Assembly: GCA_900618795.1 (NCBI GenBank)
Contig: UYJD01000004.1
Coordinates: forward strand, 1,508,347-1,572,346
Direction of reading: 5' to 3'
DNA: 64,000 nt
Source: Cyanodermella asteris
Lineage: Eukaryota > Ascomycota > Lecanoromycetes > Ostropales > Stictidaceae
Both the position numbers and the translations under genes were made by a program. Within the stretch, counting starts at the first letter, position 1, and each line of letters starts with the position of its first letter. Below are positions 31,798-42,575 of this stretch, in pieces. The notes below the pieces were generated by a model that saw only the letters and a list, made by a program, of their open reading frames with translations, did not search any database and had not been told where the DNA came from.

Positions 31798-33603
31798 ATG
31801 CCACCGCGACTGTTTTCCGCCAGATTCTCGCCCGCATCTCGAAGCTGGACTGGCCGGGGCTGCATCAGAACACAGACGCGGCATTTATCCTACGATGAGG
31901 CATTCACAAAGGTACAGCAAGGGCTGAAGCCACGGCTAAGAAGGTTCCCCGTCGGTTGGGCGGTTGCAGGGGGTACTGTTGGGGTAGCGGGATTCTTCTT
32001 TGCCGACGATGCCAAATTCATTTTCAAAGCGGCGGATCGGTCGTTTCGTGTCGTGAGAGTGCTTTACGCGAACATTAATGAGTGAGTGAGGATGGCTTGA
32101 TCTCCATACGCCATACTGACATGTCCGGTCAGTTATCGATATGCGCTCAGTTACAAGCTCGAGGACGAGGAGGCACACAACCAGGAGTTGAAAGCATGTC
32201 ACAAAAGGTGCGCGGAACGGACGCTCAAGGCCTGCGAATACAATGGCTCGGTATTCATCAAGCTCGGTCAGCATCTAAGCTCAATGAGCTACTTACTGCC
32301 TACGGAATGGGTGGAGACCTTCGTACCCTTGCAGGATAGGTGTCCGGTCTCATCGTTCGAGTCGATCAAGGAGATGTTCGTGAAAGACACCGGCGAATCA
32401 ATATACGATATGTTTGAGACGTTCGAAGAACTACCCATAGGATCCGCGTCGCTTGCCCAAGTCCATCGTGCGACGATGAAGGGCACGGGGCAACCGGTTG
32501 CGGTCAAGGTGCAACATCCTACCTTGGAGCAGTGGGTACCGCTGGATATGAGCCTGACACGATACTCCTTTTCGACACTGAAGCGCTTTTTCCCCGAATA
32601 CGATATGACATGGTTGTCGCAAGAGATGGATTTTTCTTTACCGAAAGAGCTGGACTTTCGGGAAGAAGGGCGCAATGCACTACATGCGCGGGAGTACTTT
32701 TCACATGTCAACATCAAGGAATGTCCGGTGGTCATACCGGATGTGAAGTTGTCGCAGAAGCGAATTCTGGTTATGGAATACGTGGCAGGCCACCGACCGG
32801 ACGACTTGAAATATATTGACTCACACGGGATTGATAGGGACGAGGTTTCAGCGGCATTGGCAAGGATATTCAATGAGATGATCTTCGGTGACGGAGCGCC
32901 GTTGCACTGCGATCCACACGGCGGTAACATTGCGATCCGACTGAATGAGAAGCGAAGGAAACCCAATTTTGATGTCATTCTCTACGACCATGGGCTGTAT
33001 CGAGACATTCCAACCGATATTCGCCGCAATTATGCCAAGCTCTGGCTCGTCGTCATCGACAACGACGAAGAGAGGATGCGCACGTACTCGAAAGCGGTGG
33101 CTGGAATCACGGACAAGCAGTTTCCTCTCTTTGCCAGTGCCATCACTGGGAGAGATTACCTGGCAGTCCAAAACTCAGTCGTCACCGAACGACGAGAGGA
33201 AGAACAGCAAAACATGAGCACTGCACTGACAGAAGGTCTGCTCGCCGACCTTGTCCAGCTACTCGGCCAAGTACCTCGGATTATGCTACTGATCCTGAAG
33301 ACCAACGACCTGACGCGCTCACTTGATGAGGGCCTCCAGACACGACAGGGTCCAGTGCGAACATTTCTCATTCTGGCCCGGTATTGCAGCCGCACGGTAT
33401 TCGGAGAGCAGTATGAGGAGATCAGGAAGAGGGGAAGCATTCTTTGGCCAGGTAACATGGCCCGGTTGCTGTTGGCGTGGGCCAGCTACATGAGGGTCGA
33501 GTTGAAGTTGTCTCTGTACGAGACTTATCTTTCGATAAGGCGGCACATGGGCTTTGCTCCCGTGGAACTGCCCTCTGCAGCGTCGTCAATTACCGCACAA
33601 TAG
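31798..33603 (+). CDS. MCP2: Mitochondrial ABC1/UbiB atypical kinase, MCP2/Cqd2-like
   Basis: Exons 31798-32081 and 32133-33603 give 584 residues; the 51-nt intron is phase 2 and yields NINDYRYALSYKL. Residues 1-40 are a basic, Ser/Arg-rich mitochondrial targeting sequence (MPPRLFSARFSPASRSW), followed by a membrane segment WAVAGGTVGVAGFFFADDAK. The UbiB kinase-like fold shows the KxGQ motif (FIKLGQHLSSMSYLLP), the Ala-rich nucleotide loop GSASLAQVHRA, the Lys in VAVKVQHP, the catalytic HCDPHGGN (Gly in place of the usual Pro) and the metal-binding YDHGLY. The block FVPLQDRCPVSSFESIK is typical of the Mcp2/Cqd2 branch, which in yeast affects mitochondrial lipids and coenzyme Q distribution at the inner membrane. 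Assignment to that branch rather than Cqd1 or Coq8 rests on this resemblance. Confidence 0.9.
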
Positions 33604-34247
33604 AGTAGAAGGCATTTGTTAGCGGTCTCCAGACGATTAGAGACGATTTATAGATACCCTAGTGTTCGGATTGGATTTCAGACAATCTATAAACCAAAAT
33701 TTGACTTCTGGGGATCACTGGGAGCCACATTCCCTAGTTCAGTATAGACGGATTGTTCACATCTGCCAAGGTTTGCATCAACGGCTCTCAGCCCATGAAA
33801 CGCTCATTGGCGCTCAGACCACAAACTCAAACGAAATCAAGTAATGCAACGAAGAAGGCGGCCATCTCGCCATCTCATGCAGGGAGTGAATGGCGCAATG
33901 CAAGCAGAAGAGAGTGGCCCCACGGCAGCTCCAAAGCTTACTTATCCTCTTTATGCCACAGCCGCCCCGGTAGCAGTGGCTAAGTACCAGAGCACCCGCC
34001 CCTCGATTAACAATCCCGCATGCATTTATAGTAGCTCCCTCGGTCTCACGCTCCCCAGTCAGCTAAGTAGTCAGCAAGTGGTCACCTAGCTTGCGGCGCC
34101 CGTGGCCAGACCTATAAGACCGTCTTTACAACACCCATTACTCCAGCGACCCCCCTCTCCGGACGAGCTTCACGCCACCCTTCAGAGCCTCACGATCAGA
34201 TACTTGGACTACGTTGACTTCACCCGCTTTGGACGGCACTTGCGACC
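33604..34247. other. Intergenic with the ATX1 promoter
   Basis: About 640 bp. A TATAAG element lies at 34113-34118, some 130 bp before the ATX1 ATG, with a CT-rich stretch after it. No other gene seen. Confidence 0.4.
34113..34118 (+). promoter_or_regulatory. Candidate TATA box of ATX1
   Basis: TATAAG in a CCTATAAGAC context, about 130 bp upstream of the ATG and followed by a pyrimidine-rich leader. Position and sequence are the only support. Confidence 0.35.
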
Positions 34248-34675
34248 ATGGCTCCTCACAACTACCATTTTGGTGTCAAGATGACTTGCGGCGGCTGCTC
34301 CGGCGCCATCGAACGGGTTCTGAACAAGACCGAAGGTACGTGAACTCGCGAAAGACAAAATATTGGCCTTCGCATGCTCTGCAGATGCTCCCATTCTACC
34401 TCTTTGTCCCCGGAGTCTTCGCGACTGTTTTTATCGCCCCCTAGGCACTGCTTGCGGGCGGTGCTCGAGTTGCGCGTCGCATGGTCTTAGTCTATGGTAT
34501 TGACATTTTTCCCCCAGGCATCGAATCCAAGACCGTCAGCCTCGAGAATCAGACCGTCGACATCACGACCAAGGAAGACAGCGACCTGAGCTACGACAAC
34601 TTGCTGGAGAAGATCAAGAAGACGGGAAAGCAAGTGCTGAGCGGCAGCGAGGACGGTGTCACCAAGGCTATTTGA
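34248..34675 (+). CDS. ATX1: Copper metallochaperone ATX1
   Basis: Exons 34248-34335 and 34518-34675 give 81 residues. ATX1 carries Cu(I) in the cytosol to the Ccc2 copper ATPase of the secretory pathway, feeding multicopper oxidases for iron uptake. The HMA fold is complete: MAPHNYHFGVKM leads into the metal site MTCGGCSG (Cys14 and Cys17), then IERVLNKTEG, the beta strands ESKTVSLENQTVDI, and a C-terminal KKTGKQV, where the Lys in loop 5 helps release copper. The intron is long for this window (182 nt) and phase 1; both signals are good (GTACGT, CCCCCAG). Length matches the family (70-85). Confidence 0.95.
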
Positions 34676-35240
34676 GCGGGGCGCTAGACGATATTCTGAA
34701 CTGTATGAATTATGATGGAGCGTTATGGTGTGAGAGGATGGATGCTGTCTGTTCGGGACCTTGATGGTTTGCTTGCGGAGTGAGCAGTGTATGCTGTGAC
34801 GGGAATGATATGACCTTCTTCAGGTTGAAGCTGACAAAGCTGTTCCGGTTTGCTGCGCGTGTCTTAATATACCTGCACACGGTGATCGGAGTCGGATCTG
34901 GCGACAAGATGGAGGTAGTCCACGGCTCAGAGCAATTGAGCTCAGCCTTCGGGGGTTCCTCGGTCTCTGCAGCCCCCCGATACTGTCCCATGCAGTATAT
35001 TTGCGAGATCTACCGACTCTTTAGCCCATTCAGAGGCGACGTGTGGTCGCAGAATGACTGTTGCACGTCCAGAGGCTACCATATACCTTCTCGACCTCCA
35101 GTCCCGCTTGTTCTGCTGTTACCACGACGGTGACAAGGGTGGTTTCACCGTACTCGTGATGGCTTCGCAATGCTCTTTGAACTCCGTGCAACGCCTTGCG
35201 CTCTCGTTCCGGTAGAAATTCCCGCATGTGTGACTGGCAC
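34676..35240. other. Intergenic between convergent genes
   Basis: About 560 bp, 3' flanks of ATX1 and MIC12. Nothing recognised. Confidence 0.4.
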
Positions 35241-35657
35241 TCAGTCGCCCTTCTCGCCCGAAGTCCACTGCGCAACCTTCCTCTTCACGCCCCTTTCCGC
35301 TCGATCAACCGCACCCTCCAACCCGCCCCTCGTCAGCCACGCTCCCAAATCTTCAACTTTACCATTCCACCATTTCTTCCAAGGCTCGTAGGGATCGACG
35401 CGGCGGAGAGTGGTTCGGAGGACGGATATGGGTGCTTCTTCCGGGATGACGACGGCGCGGTCGTGGATCGAATCCAGGATCAGGGCCTGTTCTCGGATCA
35501 TGATTGATTGACGTATGCGCTGGCGCCGGACTTGGATCCATGAGGTGTAGACTACGGAGGTACTCAGGGCGAAGCCTGCAGCCTGGGAAAATGTGAGCTT
35601 GGAAAATTGGGGGACGATCTGGTGAGCGCGACTTACCACACCTGTGAGGAAGCGCAT
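35241..35657 (-). CDS. MIC12: MICOS complex subunit MIC12 (AIM5)
   Basis: Exons 35657-35637 (seven codons, MRFLTGV) and 35582-35241 give 120 residues; the 54-nt intron is phase 0 (GTAAGT to TTCCCAG). MIC12 links the Mic10 and Mic60 subcomplexes at crista junctions in the mitochondrial inner membrane. The expected layout is present: one N-terminal membrane segment AAGFALSTSVVYTSWIQV, then RIRQSIMIREQALILDSI, an amphipathic stretch, and an Arg/Trp-rich helix (VDPYEPWKKWWNGKVEDLG) with a charged C-terminus. Length fits. Reading through the intron would insert non-conserved residues after Val7. Divergent from bL17m with 306 bp between starts. Confidence 0.82.
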   Translation of the reverse strand: MRFLTGVVSRAHQIVPQFSKLTFSQAAGFALSTSVVYTSWIQVRRQRIRQSIMIREQALILDSIHDRAVVIPEEAPISVLRTTLRRVDPYEPWKKWWNGKVEDLGAWLTRGGLEGAVDRAERGVKRKVAQWTSGEKGD

Positions 35658-35963
35658 TGTAATTTCTCAATCGCTATAGCAGCTCATGGAGAGCACCGAT
35701 GCGTTGCTCCATGCATGGCAGGATCCTGGTAGATGACGGGGAGTCCACAATCCGTCGGCATCTTTCGAGGTCGAAGCTCGGACCCCATCCAGATCAGCGG
35801 CCAAGACACGGAACTTTCGTCTTCAAGCTCCAACTCACAGCACTCCCTACTCTCAAGCTCCCTCCGCACCACAATTGCGCCAACTTCCTCGTCAACCAGG
35901 TGCAATCCGATCGAGGACAGCCAAGCCACGGACGGCTGAGATCTCACCAACAGTCCCTCTGCC
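35658..35963. promoter_or_regulatory. Shared divergent promoter of MIC12 and bL17m
   Basis: Only 306 bp separate the ATG codons of two divergent nuclear genes for mitochondrial proteins. No other gene fits between them, so the interval must contain both promoters and could coordinate them. No single binding site is claimed. Confidence 0.55.
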
Positions 35964-36818
35964 ATGGCCGGCGGCCGTATGAAATACCGCCATCTGAGCG
36001 TCAAATCCTCGCACCGACAAGCCCTCCTCCGCAACCTCGTCACCTCCCTCCTCGAACACGAATCCATCACGACCACCTACGCCAAAGCAAAAGAAGCCCA
36101 ACGCTTCGCCGAAAAGCTCATCTCGCTGGGGAAACGCAATACCGAGGCGGCCAAGAACAGAGCAAAGGGGATTCTCTTCGTACGTTACACCACCCCAGAA
36201 CATCCTATGCCCCCGGTGGAAAGCCTGCAGATACTAACACGATGTGTATAGAGGCCAGTTGAACTCATGCCCAAACTCTTCGGTCCCCTCCGCGAACGCT
36301 ACGCCACCCGTCCCGGAGGCTATACCCGCGTCCTGCGCATTGAGCCCACAAAAACCGACCAATCCCCCTCCGCAATCCTCGAACTCGTCGACGGACCCCG
36401 GGACATGCGCTTCATGATGACCGCAAAGACCCTCGCCTCCGAACGCGCCTCCTCTCGGCCCATGCACGAGCGGACCGCCCAAAACATTAAAAAAGTAACC
36501 CAGTTTCGTCCCGACGGGGAGGGAAGCTTGCAACGGATGGTGGCGCAGATCGAGGCCAGGCAGAGGACGATTGATGATAGTGCGTTAGAGGAGGATGGGT
36601 GGGTGGATGTCGAGGAGGGGGATGCGAAGGATGTGGAGAAGGTCAGGGGCGTTTATGAACGGGGGCAGAGGCCAGAGAGACCGAAGACGAGGAGGGAGGC
36701 GTATGAGTATCGACGGAGGATGGGCGAAATGAAGCGGAATGTTTATCATCCGTACGATTTTGAGATGAGGGGGATGACGAGGGTGAAGAGTCAGATTGGG
36801 AAGAAGGATGATAGATGA
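35964..36818 (+). CDS. MRPL8: Mitochondrial large ribosomal subunit protein bL17m
   Basis: Exons 35964-36179 and 36252-36818 give 260 residues; the 72-nt intron is phase 0 and joins AKGILF to RPVELMPKLFGPLRERY. The first ~115 residues are the bacterial L17 fold: MKYRHLSVKSSHRQALLRNL, SLLEHESITTTYAKAKEAQR, KLISLGKR, then RYATRPGGYTRVLRI and SAILELVD. The C-terminal ~140 residues are a charged helical extension (RREAYEYRRRMGEMKRNVYH) usual in fungal mitoribosomal L17. There is no classical cleaved presequence; the basic N-terminus may serve for import. It acts at the exit-tunnel side of the mitochondrial large subunit. Confidence 0.93.
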
Positions 36819-37354
36819 GCGGTTGTGGACGGAGGGGCCCCTTTTTGTAATATAGATGCTTGGGTGAGATGGATGCAGGGCTCGTCTTTGCAGTTCTACG
36901 GCGCCTGGAACGCCTCTGTACAATTGAGATGTATGTTGCATTCCGAACAAGAATCGTCCTCGCAACCCGGTCAAGCGACAACAAGACTTGAGAAAATGAT
37001 ATGCCGATGTCTCTGTGAAGTGATGCTTTGCATCTAGCCGAATTAAGCGAGACTACACTCGGATTTGTTACGCCACACACAATATGCATTTTTCCGAAAG
37101 CCGCAATCGCAATGCGCTAGATCATCTCATTCCCGTCTATCATGCTTTTGGCAGTCATATCTAAGAGGTCGAGCAATGACAATCGACCAATACCCATCAT
37201 CAAAAACTCCCACAGCTACGTCGAATACCGTGTCAAAAATTCAAATGTCCAAGCCACCCGATAGCAAAGCAAAAGCCACAGCAGCAAACATGCTGTGCAT
37301 AAGCCTAGATCGAAGTTGTGGCATTTGGTCACAATGCTCGAAATCAAAAATTCG
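36819..37354. other. Intergenic between convergent genes
   Basis: About 540 bp of 3' flanking sequence. Nothing recognised. Confidence 0.4.
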
Positions 37355-39646
37355 TTAAATCCCTTGGTCGTTTTGCAGCGGGGCAGGGGGCTTCGGAGGC
37401 AAGCTGCTCGTGTCGTACTTGCCAAGCTCCGATGCTGCTCCTTTGTTCTTTGCACTCTTCTTGCCAGGCTTGGCAGAGTTTGAGTTCTGGTTTTGGTAAG
37501 CGTTCATCTTTTGAGGCTGCATAATAGCGCTTGGAGGCATTGAAGGGCCTTGCATGCCGGGCTGCGGACCTTGCCACATTTGGTTGTTCGGATACTGGTA
37601 CTGAGGACCTTGCCATTGGTTCCATTGACCTTGCTGTTGCTGATGTTGGGCATGAGGGCTGGGCATACCATACTCAGCAGAGCCGAAGCGTGTTCCTGGC
37701 GGCGTGGTACCGTCCCCGGGTTTGGCACCTCCTTGGTAGATCATTGCCCCAGGATAGCTGCCTTGAGAAGGCTGTGGGAAATAGCCAGATTGATCTTGCG
37801 GTGGATACTGCATCGGCATGCCCTGATTCCAACCCTGGTACCCCTGCGCGTACCCCTGCTGGCTTGCTGTCATCATCATCGGTGCTCCCATCATGTTGTT
37901 GCTATACGGACTGCCCTGATCAGAGCCTGAGTAGTAATGCTGCTGTTGCTGCTGCATCGACATCGGTGGCATGACTTGACCTTGCGGCGGATAACCGTAG
38001 CCTCCGTTGTACATTGGCTGCTGCGGGACGTTTGGCTGACCATAGACTTGCATTCCGCCAGCCATGGAAATTGGCTGTGGCATAATCTGATGACCTTGCT
38101 GTGGATGAGGGAAATGCGGGTTGGGCATCATAGATCCATCCCCGTATCCAACAGCCATATTCTGTGGCGGCATGTTGGGCGCCACAGGCGGGAAGCCGTA
38201 CATTGCCTGTTGTGGGCGATCAGCATAGCCATAGCCTGGCTGCTGCTGCTGCTGCTGCTGCTGTCCATATCCCATATTCATGAACATCGAACGAGGTTCA
38301 AAATCGTCATTCTTAGGGCGATTCTTCTTGTTCTTGGGCTTCCCTCCAGTAGCGGAGCTTGCTCGCGATGCGGCCGTGCTTGTCTCAGTGGACGGTTTTG
38401 CTTCTTCCATGTCACCAAAAATCCGATCTCTTGTTGCTTGATAATGTGCTTCTCTCTCTTCGCGTGTCATGTTTGCTTTGGCCCCTTTGGACGGGGAGCG
38501 TTGGACGTCGTTGCCGCTAGCTCCCGTGTCTGACCCGGGCTGCGAGAGTATGCCGGAGCTTGCAGTAGTGTCATCGCCGTTTTCCTTGCCGTATGCGCCC
38601 GTCTTTCGCCGCATTATCTTGAGGGCTGGCTGATTCTGGGGCGCAGCAGAGTCCGGTGTCGAAGGAGGCACAAACTTCTCCAACGGTATCGGCAGCCTTG
38701 TTGTCTCTGTTTTTCGAAGATTAACATTGCCATGTTGTGTATCGACTGTGTGCGACAACATGTAGTAGTCGCCGAGACGATGAGCTAGCAGCCGACAGAA
38801 TGAGTTCTGCGGTTCCAGAGCCAACACTTCTTGTTTCGGGTCAGCTATGAAAGCAATGGCTTGCTGCTCAATCTTAAGCAGATAAAGACGATCCTTTGAA
38901 TTGACCAACGCGTCGATGAGTTTGGGGTCCGGATGTTCTGGTTGAAATTCAATCGCAGGGGGTGCTTCCGGGACCCGACCAACGAGTGTGGTGGTGAGGG
39001 GCAACGCCTTCTTCGCTGACGAGACCTCTTTGAACTGATCACGAAACCCATCCTTGCCAGTCTCCGAAGCGACCCGTGACTGGGGGCCTCCGGACCCTTG
39101 ACCGGACATGGAGTCGCTTTCGTCTGCCGCCTTTACACTCGCGCTGTCATCCGGTCTGATAGACTCCTTCTCATCCATGGTAAAGGCCGTACCCGAGGCT
39201 ACACTTCTCACATCAGTGCTCACCGTCGGGTTTGATACAAAAGACAAATGCGTTTTCTCGTCATCATTTCGCAGAGCCGCATTCACAGGCTCTGGTTGTT
39301 CTATGTCAGCGTCGGCGGATGCAATCACGGGACCTCGTCCACTGCCGACATTCAGTCTGGCGACAGACTCCTGGACAGCATCGACAGTGCGCTGATCAGA
39401 TGGCCGTGGAGCCTTGCTAGCCTCCTGACGGTGGCTTTGTGGGGGCCTGGTTTCAGGAACTGCCACCGTGGACGCAGGCTTGGCGAGCTTCGGCGTCGCT
39501 GCTCTCGCCGCAACCTTGTGCTGGTCAGTCGCCATGTTATTAGCTTGATCGCTTGCTCGACTCACTGAAGCGAAAGACATTTTGGGCACTGCAGGCTGAG
39601 GTGTGACAGTGTCAGCCGAGCCGGCAGCTGCAGAGGCGTTGGCCAT
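37355..39646 (-). CDS. R3H-SUZ domain RNA-binding protein with a Gln-rich prion-like tail
   Basis: A single exon of 763 residues. After ~235 disordered residues comes an R3H domain (from PDPKLIDALVNSKDRLYLLK to FCRLLAHRLGDYYMLSHTVD), which binds single-stranded nucleic acid. A SUZ motif follows (ALKIMRRKTGAYGKENG; MTREEREAHYQATRDRIFGD), also an RNA-binding element. The last ~300 residues are Gln/Pro/Gly/Met/Tyr-rich with an eight-Gln run. This is the layout of fungal Rbs1-like and ENSA/ARPP21-type proteins that sit in mRNP granules. Start: the open frame extends 27 codons upstream, but only through a TTG; the first ATG is at 39646. Divergent from the zinc-knuckle gene, about 925 bp away. Confidence 0.85.
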   Translation of the reverse strand: MANASAAAGSADTVTPQPAVPKMSFASVSRASDQANNMATDQHKVAARAATPKLAKPASTVAVPETRPPQSHRQEASKAPRPSDQRTVDAVQESVARLNVGSGRGPVIASADADIEQPEPVNAALRNDDEKTHLSFVSNPTVSTDVRSVASGTAFTMDEKESIRPDDSASVKAADESDSMSGQGSGGPQSRVASETGKDGFRDQFKEVSSAKKALPLTTTLVGRVPEAPPAIEFQPEHPDPKLIDALVNSKDRLYLLKIEQQAIAFIADPKQEVLALEPQNSFCRLLAHRLGDYYMLSHTVDTQHGNVNLRKTETTRLPIPLEKFVPPSTPDSAAPQNQPALKIMRRKTGAYGKENGDDTTASSGILSQPGSDTGASGNDVQRSPSKGAKANMTREEREAHYQATRDRIFGDMEEAKPSTETSTAASRASSATGGKPKNKKNRPKNDDFEPRSMFMNMGYGQQQQQQQQPGYGYADRPQQAMYGFPPVAPNMPPQNMAVGYGDGSMMPNPHFPHPQQGHQIMPQPISMAGGMQVYGQPNVPQQPMYNGGYGYPPQGQVMPPMSMQQQQQHYYSGSDQGSPYSNNMMGAPMMMTASQQGYAQGYQGWNQGMPMQYPPQDQSGYFPQPSQGSYPGAMIYQGGAKPGDGTTPPGTRFGSAEYGMPSPHAQHQQQQGQWNQWQGPQYQYPNNQMWQGPQPGMQGPSMPPSAIMQPQKMNAYQNQNSNSAKPGKKSAKNKGAASELGKYDTSSLPPKPPAPLQNDQGI
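38239..38263 (-). repeat. CAG/CTG trinucleotide repeat coding polyglutamine
   Basis: About eight consecutive CTG triplets on the plus strand, read as CAG (Gln) in the R3H-SUZ gene within a Gln/Gly/Tyr-rich region. The pure repeat could vary in length. Confidence 0.85.
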
Positions 39647-40571
39647 TTTTGTGATTGGCGGATCTCGATTGAGACCGGAATTCCCAACAGCAACGCTGGC
39701 CGGCCAACTGACTGTGCGTTCAGGCAAAAAGGCTGTAAAGGACGACCGGACGCCTCAACGCCGACGCGAGCTGGTGAATGAAGGAATGTATAAGTGGGCA
39801 GCTCGGCAAAAGCAAATTCAAGAAGGGTCAATGTCACTCGGACTCAAGCAGACAGGAAGCTCGCTGTACAGCATGTCGATGAAGGTCCATGAGCATAGCA
39901 TGTCCTAGACAGGCAGGTGAGGCATTCAGCACGCGCCCAGCCTGGTCGGGATCAGAACTGGGCTCGTATCATACATGGCACGAAGACGCGTCTGAGTCCG
40001 ATGGAGAGGAATGCTTGTCTGCCCTTGTCGCGACGGGCGAGGAAGGTCGAGGAGGAGTGTTTGAGTGCGGTGAAGGAGCTAGAGTCCGGAGTGAAGACGA
40101 GAATGGGACTGGGACTGGGAGGTCAGACTGAGGAGTGAACTTCCGAAGTGTCGAAACAGGGAAAGCGCGAGAAATAATTTTGCCTGCCAGCACTCACTGC
40201 TGTGGTCGGCGCGACTTTTGTCTTTTTTGCCCGGCCTGGGAAACCGTCGGGCGGCCGGCCGGCCTTAAGCCGCTTGCTGTCGTTATCGCCGATTGGCCGG
40301 CACGCGACTCACTGGCTTCTTTCTCCCTCTTTCTTTCTCCAACGCTCAGCAGCTGCGGAGGCAGCAGCCACCACACATGTCACCGTTTCTTCAGCCCAGA
40401 CCTCCCCTCCTGGTCTCTCCCTGGCCATCCATCTCAGGCTTCCCGTGTACTGCTAGTAGTGGCATCATATATCATCGTATGCATTGCCTCGGCCGTCTGG
40501 TCTGAGTGCCTCAGCAAGCAGGGCTGTCGGCCTATTTGTCAGACATCAGCCCGCTGCAAAATTCAACCGTC
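39647..40571. other. Divergent promoter region of the R3H-SUZ and zinc-knuckle genes
   Basis: About 925 bp, with GC-rich palindrome-like GGCCGGCCGGCC near 40253-40264 and a CT-rich leader before the zinc-knuckle gene. No other gene seen. Confidence 0.4.
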
Positions 40572-41537
40572 ATGCTTCGCAACCGGCAAGCTCCTTCTCG
40601 CGCCACCCCGACTACCACTTGTCAGAAGTGCTTGAAGAAGGGTCATTTCTCATACGAGTGCACTGCTGCGGTCCAAGAGCGTCCTTACGCCTCGCGTGCT
40701 TCAAGAACTCAACAGTTGTTCAATCCACGTTTGAAGCCAAAATTGAACGAGACTGTGCCTGAAGAATTTGTCAAGAAGTGAGCATATCCTTGTAGATAGA
40801 GTTCCCTTGTCGAAGTCTTCCTATTACTCACCACGCAGAGTTGTTTCCAGTCAACGAGTGCACTAACATTTGCTAGGCGAGAAGATCCCAAGGCAGCTCC
40901 ATCCGCAAAGGCTGGAACGAGGCGTGATCAGTCTCCACAGACTCAAAGACGGTCCGCAAGCTATTCTTCAGTCTCTACAGTGTCTACCAACAACGAGCGA
41001 CGTCGCTCAAGGTCTCCCGCTGAAATGGACGGCATACAAACCACTCGAGCCGGAATGAAGCGCGGTCGCAGCTACTCTCTGTCTCCCTCCGTCTCAGCTC
41101 ACTCCGGCTCTCCACATCGGGCGAGCAAGATCAACCAGGACGATCGCAACATCCGACGTCGCCACTCGTCAATCTCGCCTGCTCCTCGAGGTCGTGCCCT
41201 GTACGATGATCGTCGACGCAGCAACAGGCGCAGCATTGATGACGACTCATACGATTCTAGCTCCACTGACCGACGCAACAGCCGGAGGAGGGACAGCCTT
41301 GACCGAAGTCGTGTGGCCCGAGAGAGAGCCTCCTACACGCCTGAGGACCACAAGAAGCAGAAGACTCACGCTTTTGATCGTGATGGAAGGGTCCACTCAA
41401 CCCGCTATGCGCGGGAGCACAGTCTTGATGGACGAGACGGGGTCCTCAGACGAGAGCACAGTTTGAGCCCATACAGTAAACGCATGGCTCTCACGCAAGC
41501 TATGACGCAAGGTGCTACAGGTCAAACAAGACGCTAG
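40572..41537 (+). CDS. Zinc-knuckle, RS-rich nuclear protein (ZCCHC10/SREK1IP1-like)
   Basis: Exons 40572-40777 and 40877-41537 give 288 residues; the 99-nt intron is phase 2. Residues 17-30 form a CX2CX4HX4C knuckle (CQKCLKKGHFSYEC), followed by the conserved SRTQQLFNPRLKPKLNE block of the fungal zinc-knuckle family. The rest is an Arg/Ser-rich tail (RRSRSPAE, RRRHSSISPAPRGR) typical of splicing-associated proteins, so a nuclear RNA-processing role is inferred. Just after the stop, another reading frame starts that may be spliced on (see next entry); a longer isoform is possible. Confidence 0.78.
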
Positions 41538-41621
41538 CGGCGAGCTGAACGCAATTACTTACGCAGTCTCGCTAACCAAGACAATTGGCTGACGTATCGG
41601 GCGACACCTATTGACCTGCAG

Positions 41622-42296
41622 GGCTTGGGAATCGCAGCAAAGCCGGGATCACCTGCACGTACGGATTCAATCGTGGTCTATATTCCCGAAGACAGCAGTG
41701 ATGACGAAGATGATCTTGACACAGTTGAACAGGATTTGGCCCGTCTCAAACGACGCCTCTCCACCCATGAGCACAGGTACAAGCCAGATGGAGGCTGTCA
41801 GATGTGTCTGCAAAGTATTGGCGTCATGGACGTCAACACGGCGAAAGCTGAGTCGTTCGCAGAGCTGAAAAGTGCCGCCAGTCTTCTTCAGCACAGGTTA
41901 AATTATGCTGAAGCTGCTAAAGAGCTCGGCGTCGATGTGAAAGACATGGCTATAGAGCCTACCAACACACGCCGGTGGAGCGCTTTATTCTGGACACTGG
42001 GTTTGAGCGGCGAGTTCATGGATGAAATACTCCAAGAGCAGGATGCCTTTGCAGAAGCTGAGCAGCAAAACCTGGTGCAGGACGAAGATCTTGAGAATCG
42101 CGCTCCTCCTGTAACGATCGCCCAAGACTGCCTCGACAAACGGAACGTCTCCTCGGCGAAATGCGGCGACGTGGACTCGAGCAAGCCCGGACGGGCAGAT
42201 GCATCAGTCAAGCCAGTCACTCGTCGTTGGCATCGCGGGCCTCTCGCGGACATCTCGGCGAAGCATAGTGTGCTTCCTCACCGATCCAGATCCTGA
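41622..42296 (+). CDS. Hypothetical reading frame: separate gene or extra 3' exon of the zinc-knuckle gene
   Basis: An open frame of 224 codons with clear protein character: acidic VVYIPEDSSDDEDDLDTVEQ, a CQMC pair in YKPDGGCQMCLQSIGVMD, and helical segments (AASLLQHRLNYAEAAKELGV; RWSALFWTLGLSGEFMDEIL). It has no ATG before its conserved-looking part, so it needs an upstream exon. An acceptor TTGACCTGCAG precedes 41622. A 117-nt intron from 41521 to 41637 would fuse it in frame to the RS-rich exon. I cannot say which is right and do not recognise a domain. Confidence 0.4.
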   Translation, partial: GLGIAAKPGSPARTDSIVVYIPEDSSDDEDDLDTVEQDLARLKRRLSTHEHRYKPDGGCQMCLQSIGVMDVNTAKAESFAELKSAASLLQHRLNYAEAAKELGVDVKDMAIEPTNTRRWSALFWTLGLSGEFMDEILQEQDAFAEAEQQNLVQDEDLENRAPPVTIAQDCLDKRNVSSAKCGDVDSSKPGRADASVKPVTRRWHRGPLADISAKHSVLPHRSRS

Positions 42297-42575
42297 TGAT
42301 GGCCGTTTGTAAATTGCGAAATGACACAAATGGGTCGGCCTGTATATCCTAGCAGTAATTCTGACTCTTTTACAGGCTATAACACTCTTATGCACAAAAT
42401 GAATCCACGCAGAATTTATAGCTCACAGCTGACCGCGGGCTCATGCCATCGTGGCGCAGAGTGCATTGTATCTAGCAGATTCGCTCCTCTTTTACTTTTT
42501 GCTTTCTGCCTTCTTTCGGGTTTTCTATCTTTTTTCGTTTTGCACTCTCAACCAACCACTTATTCACCCTCTCTT

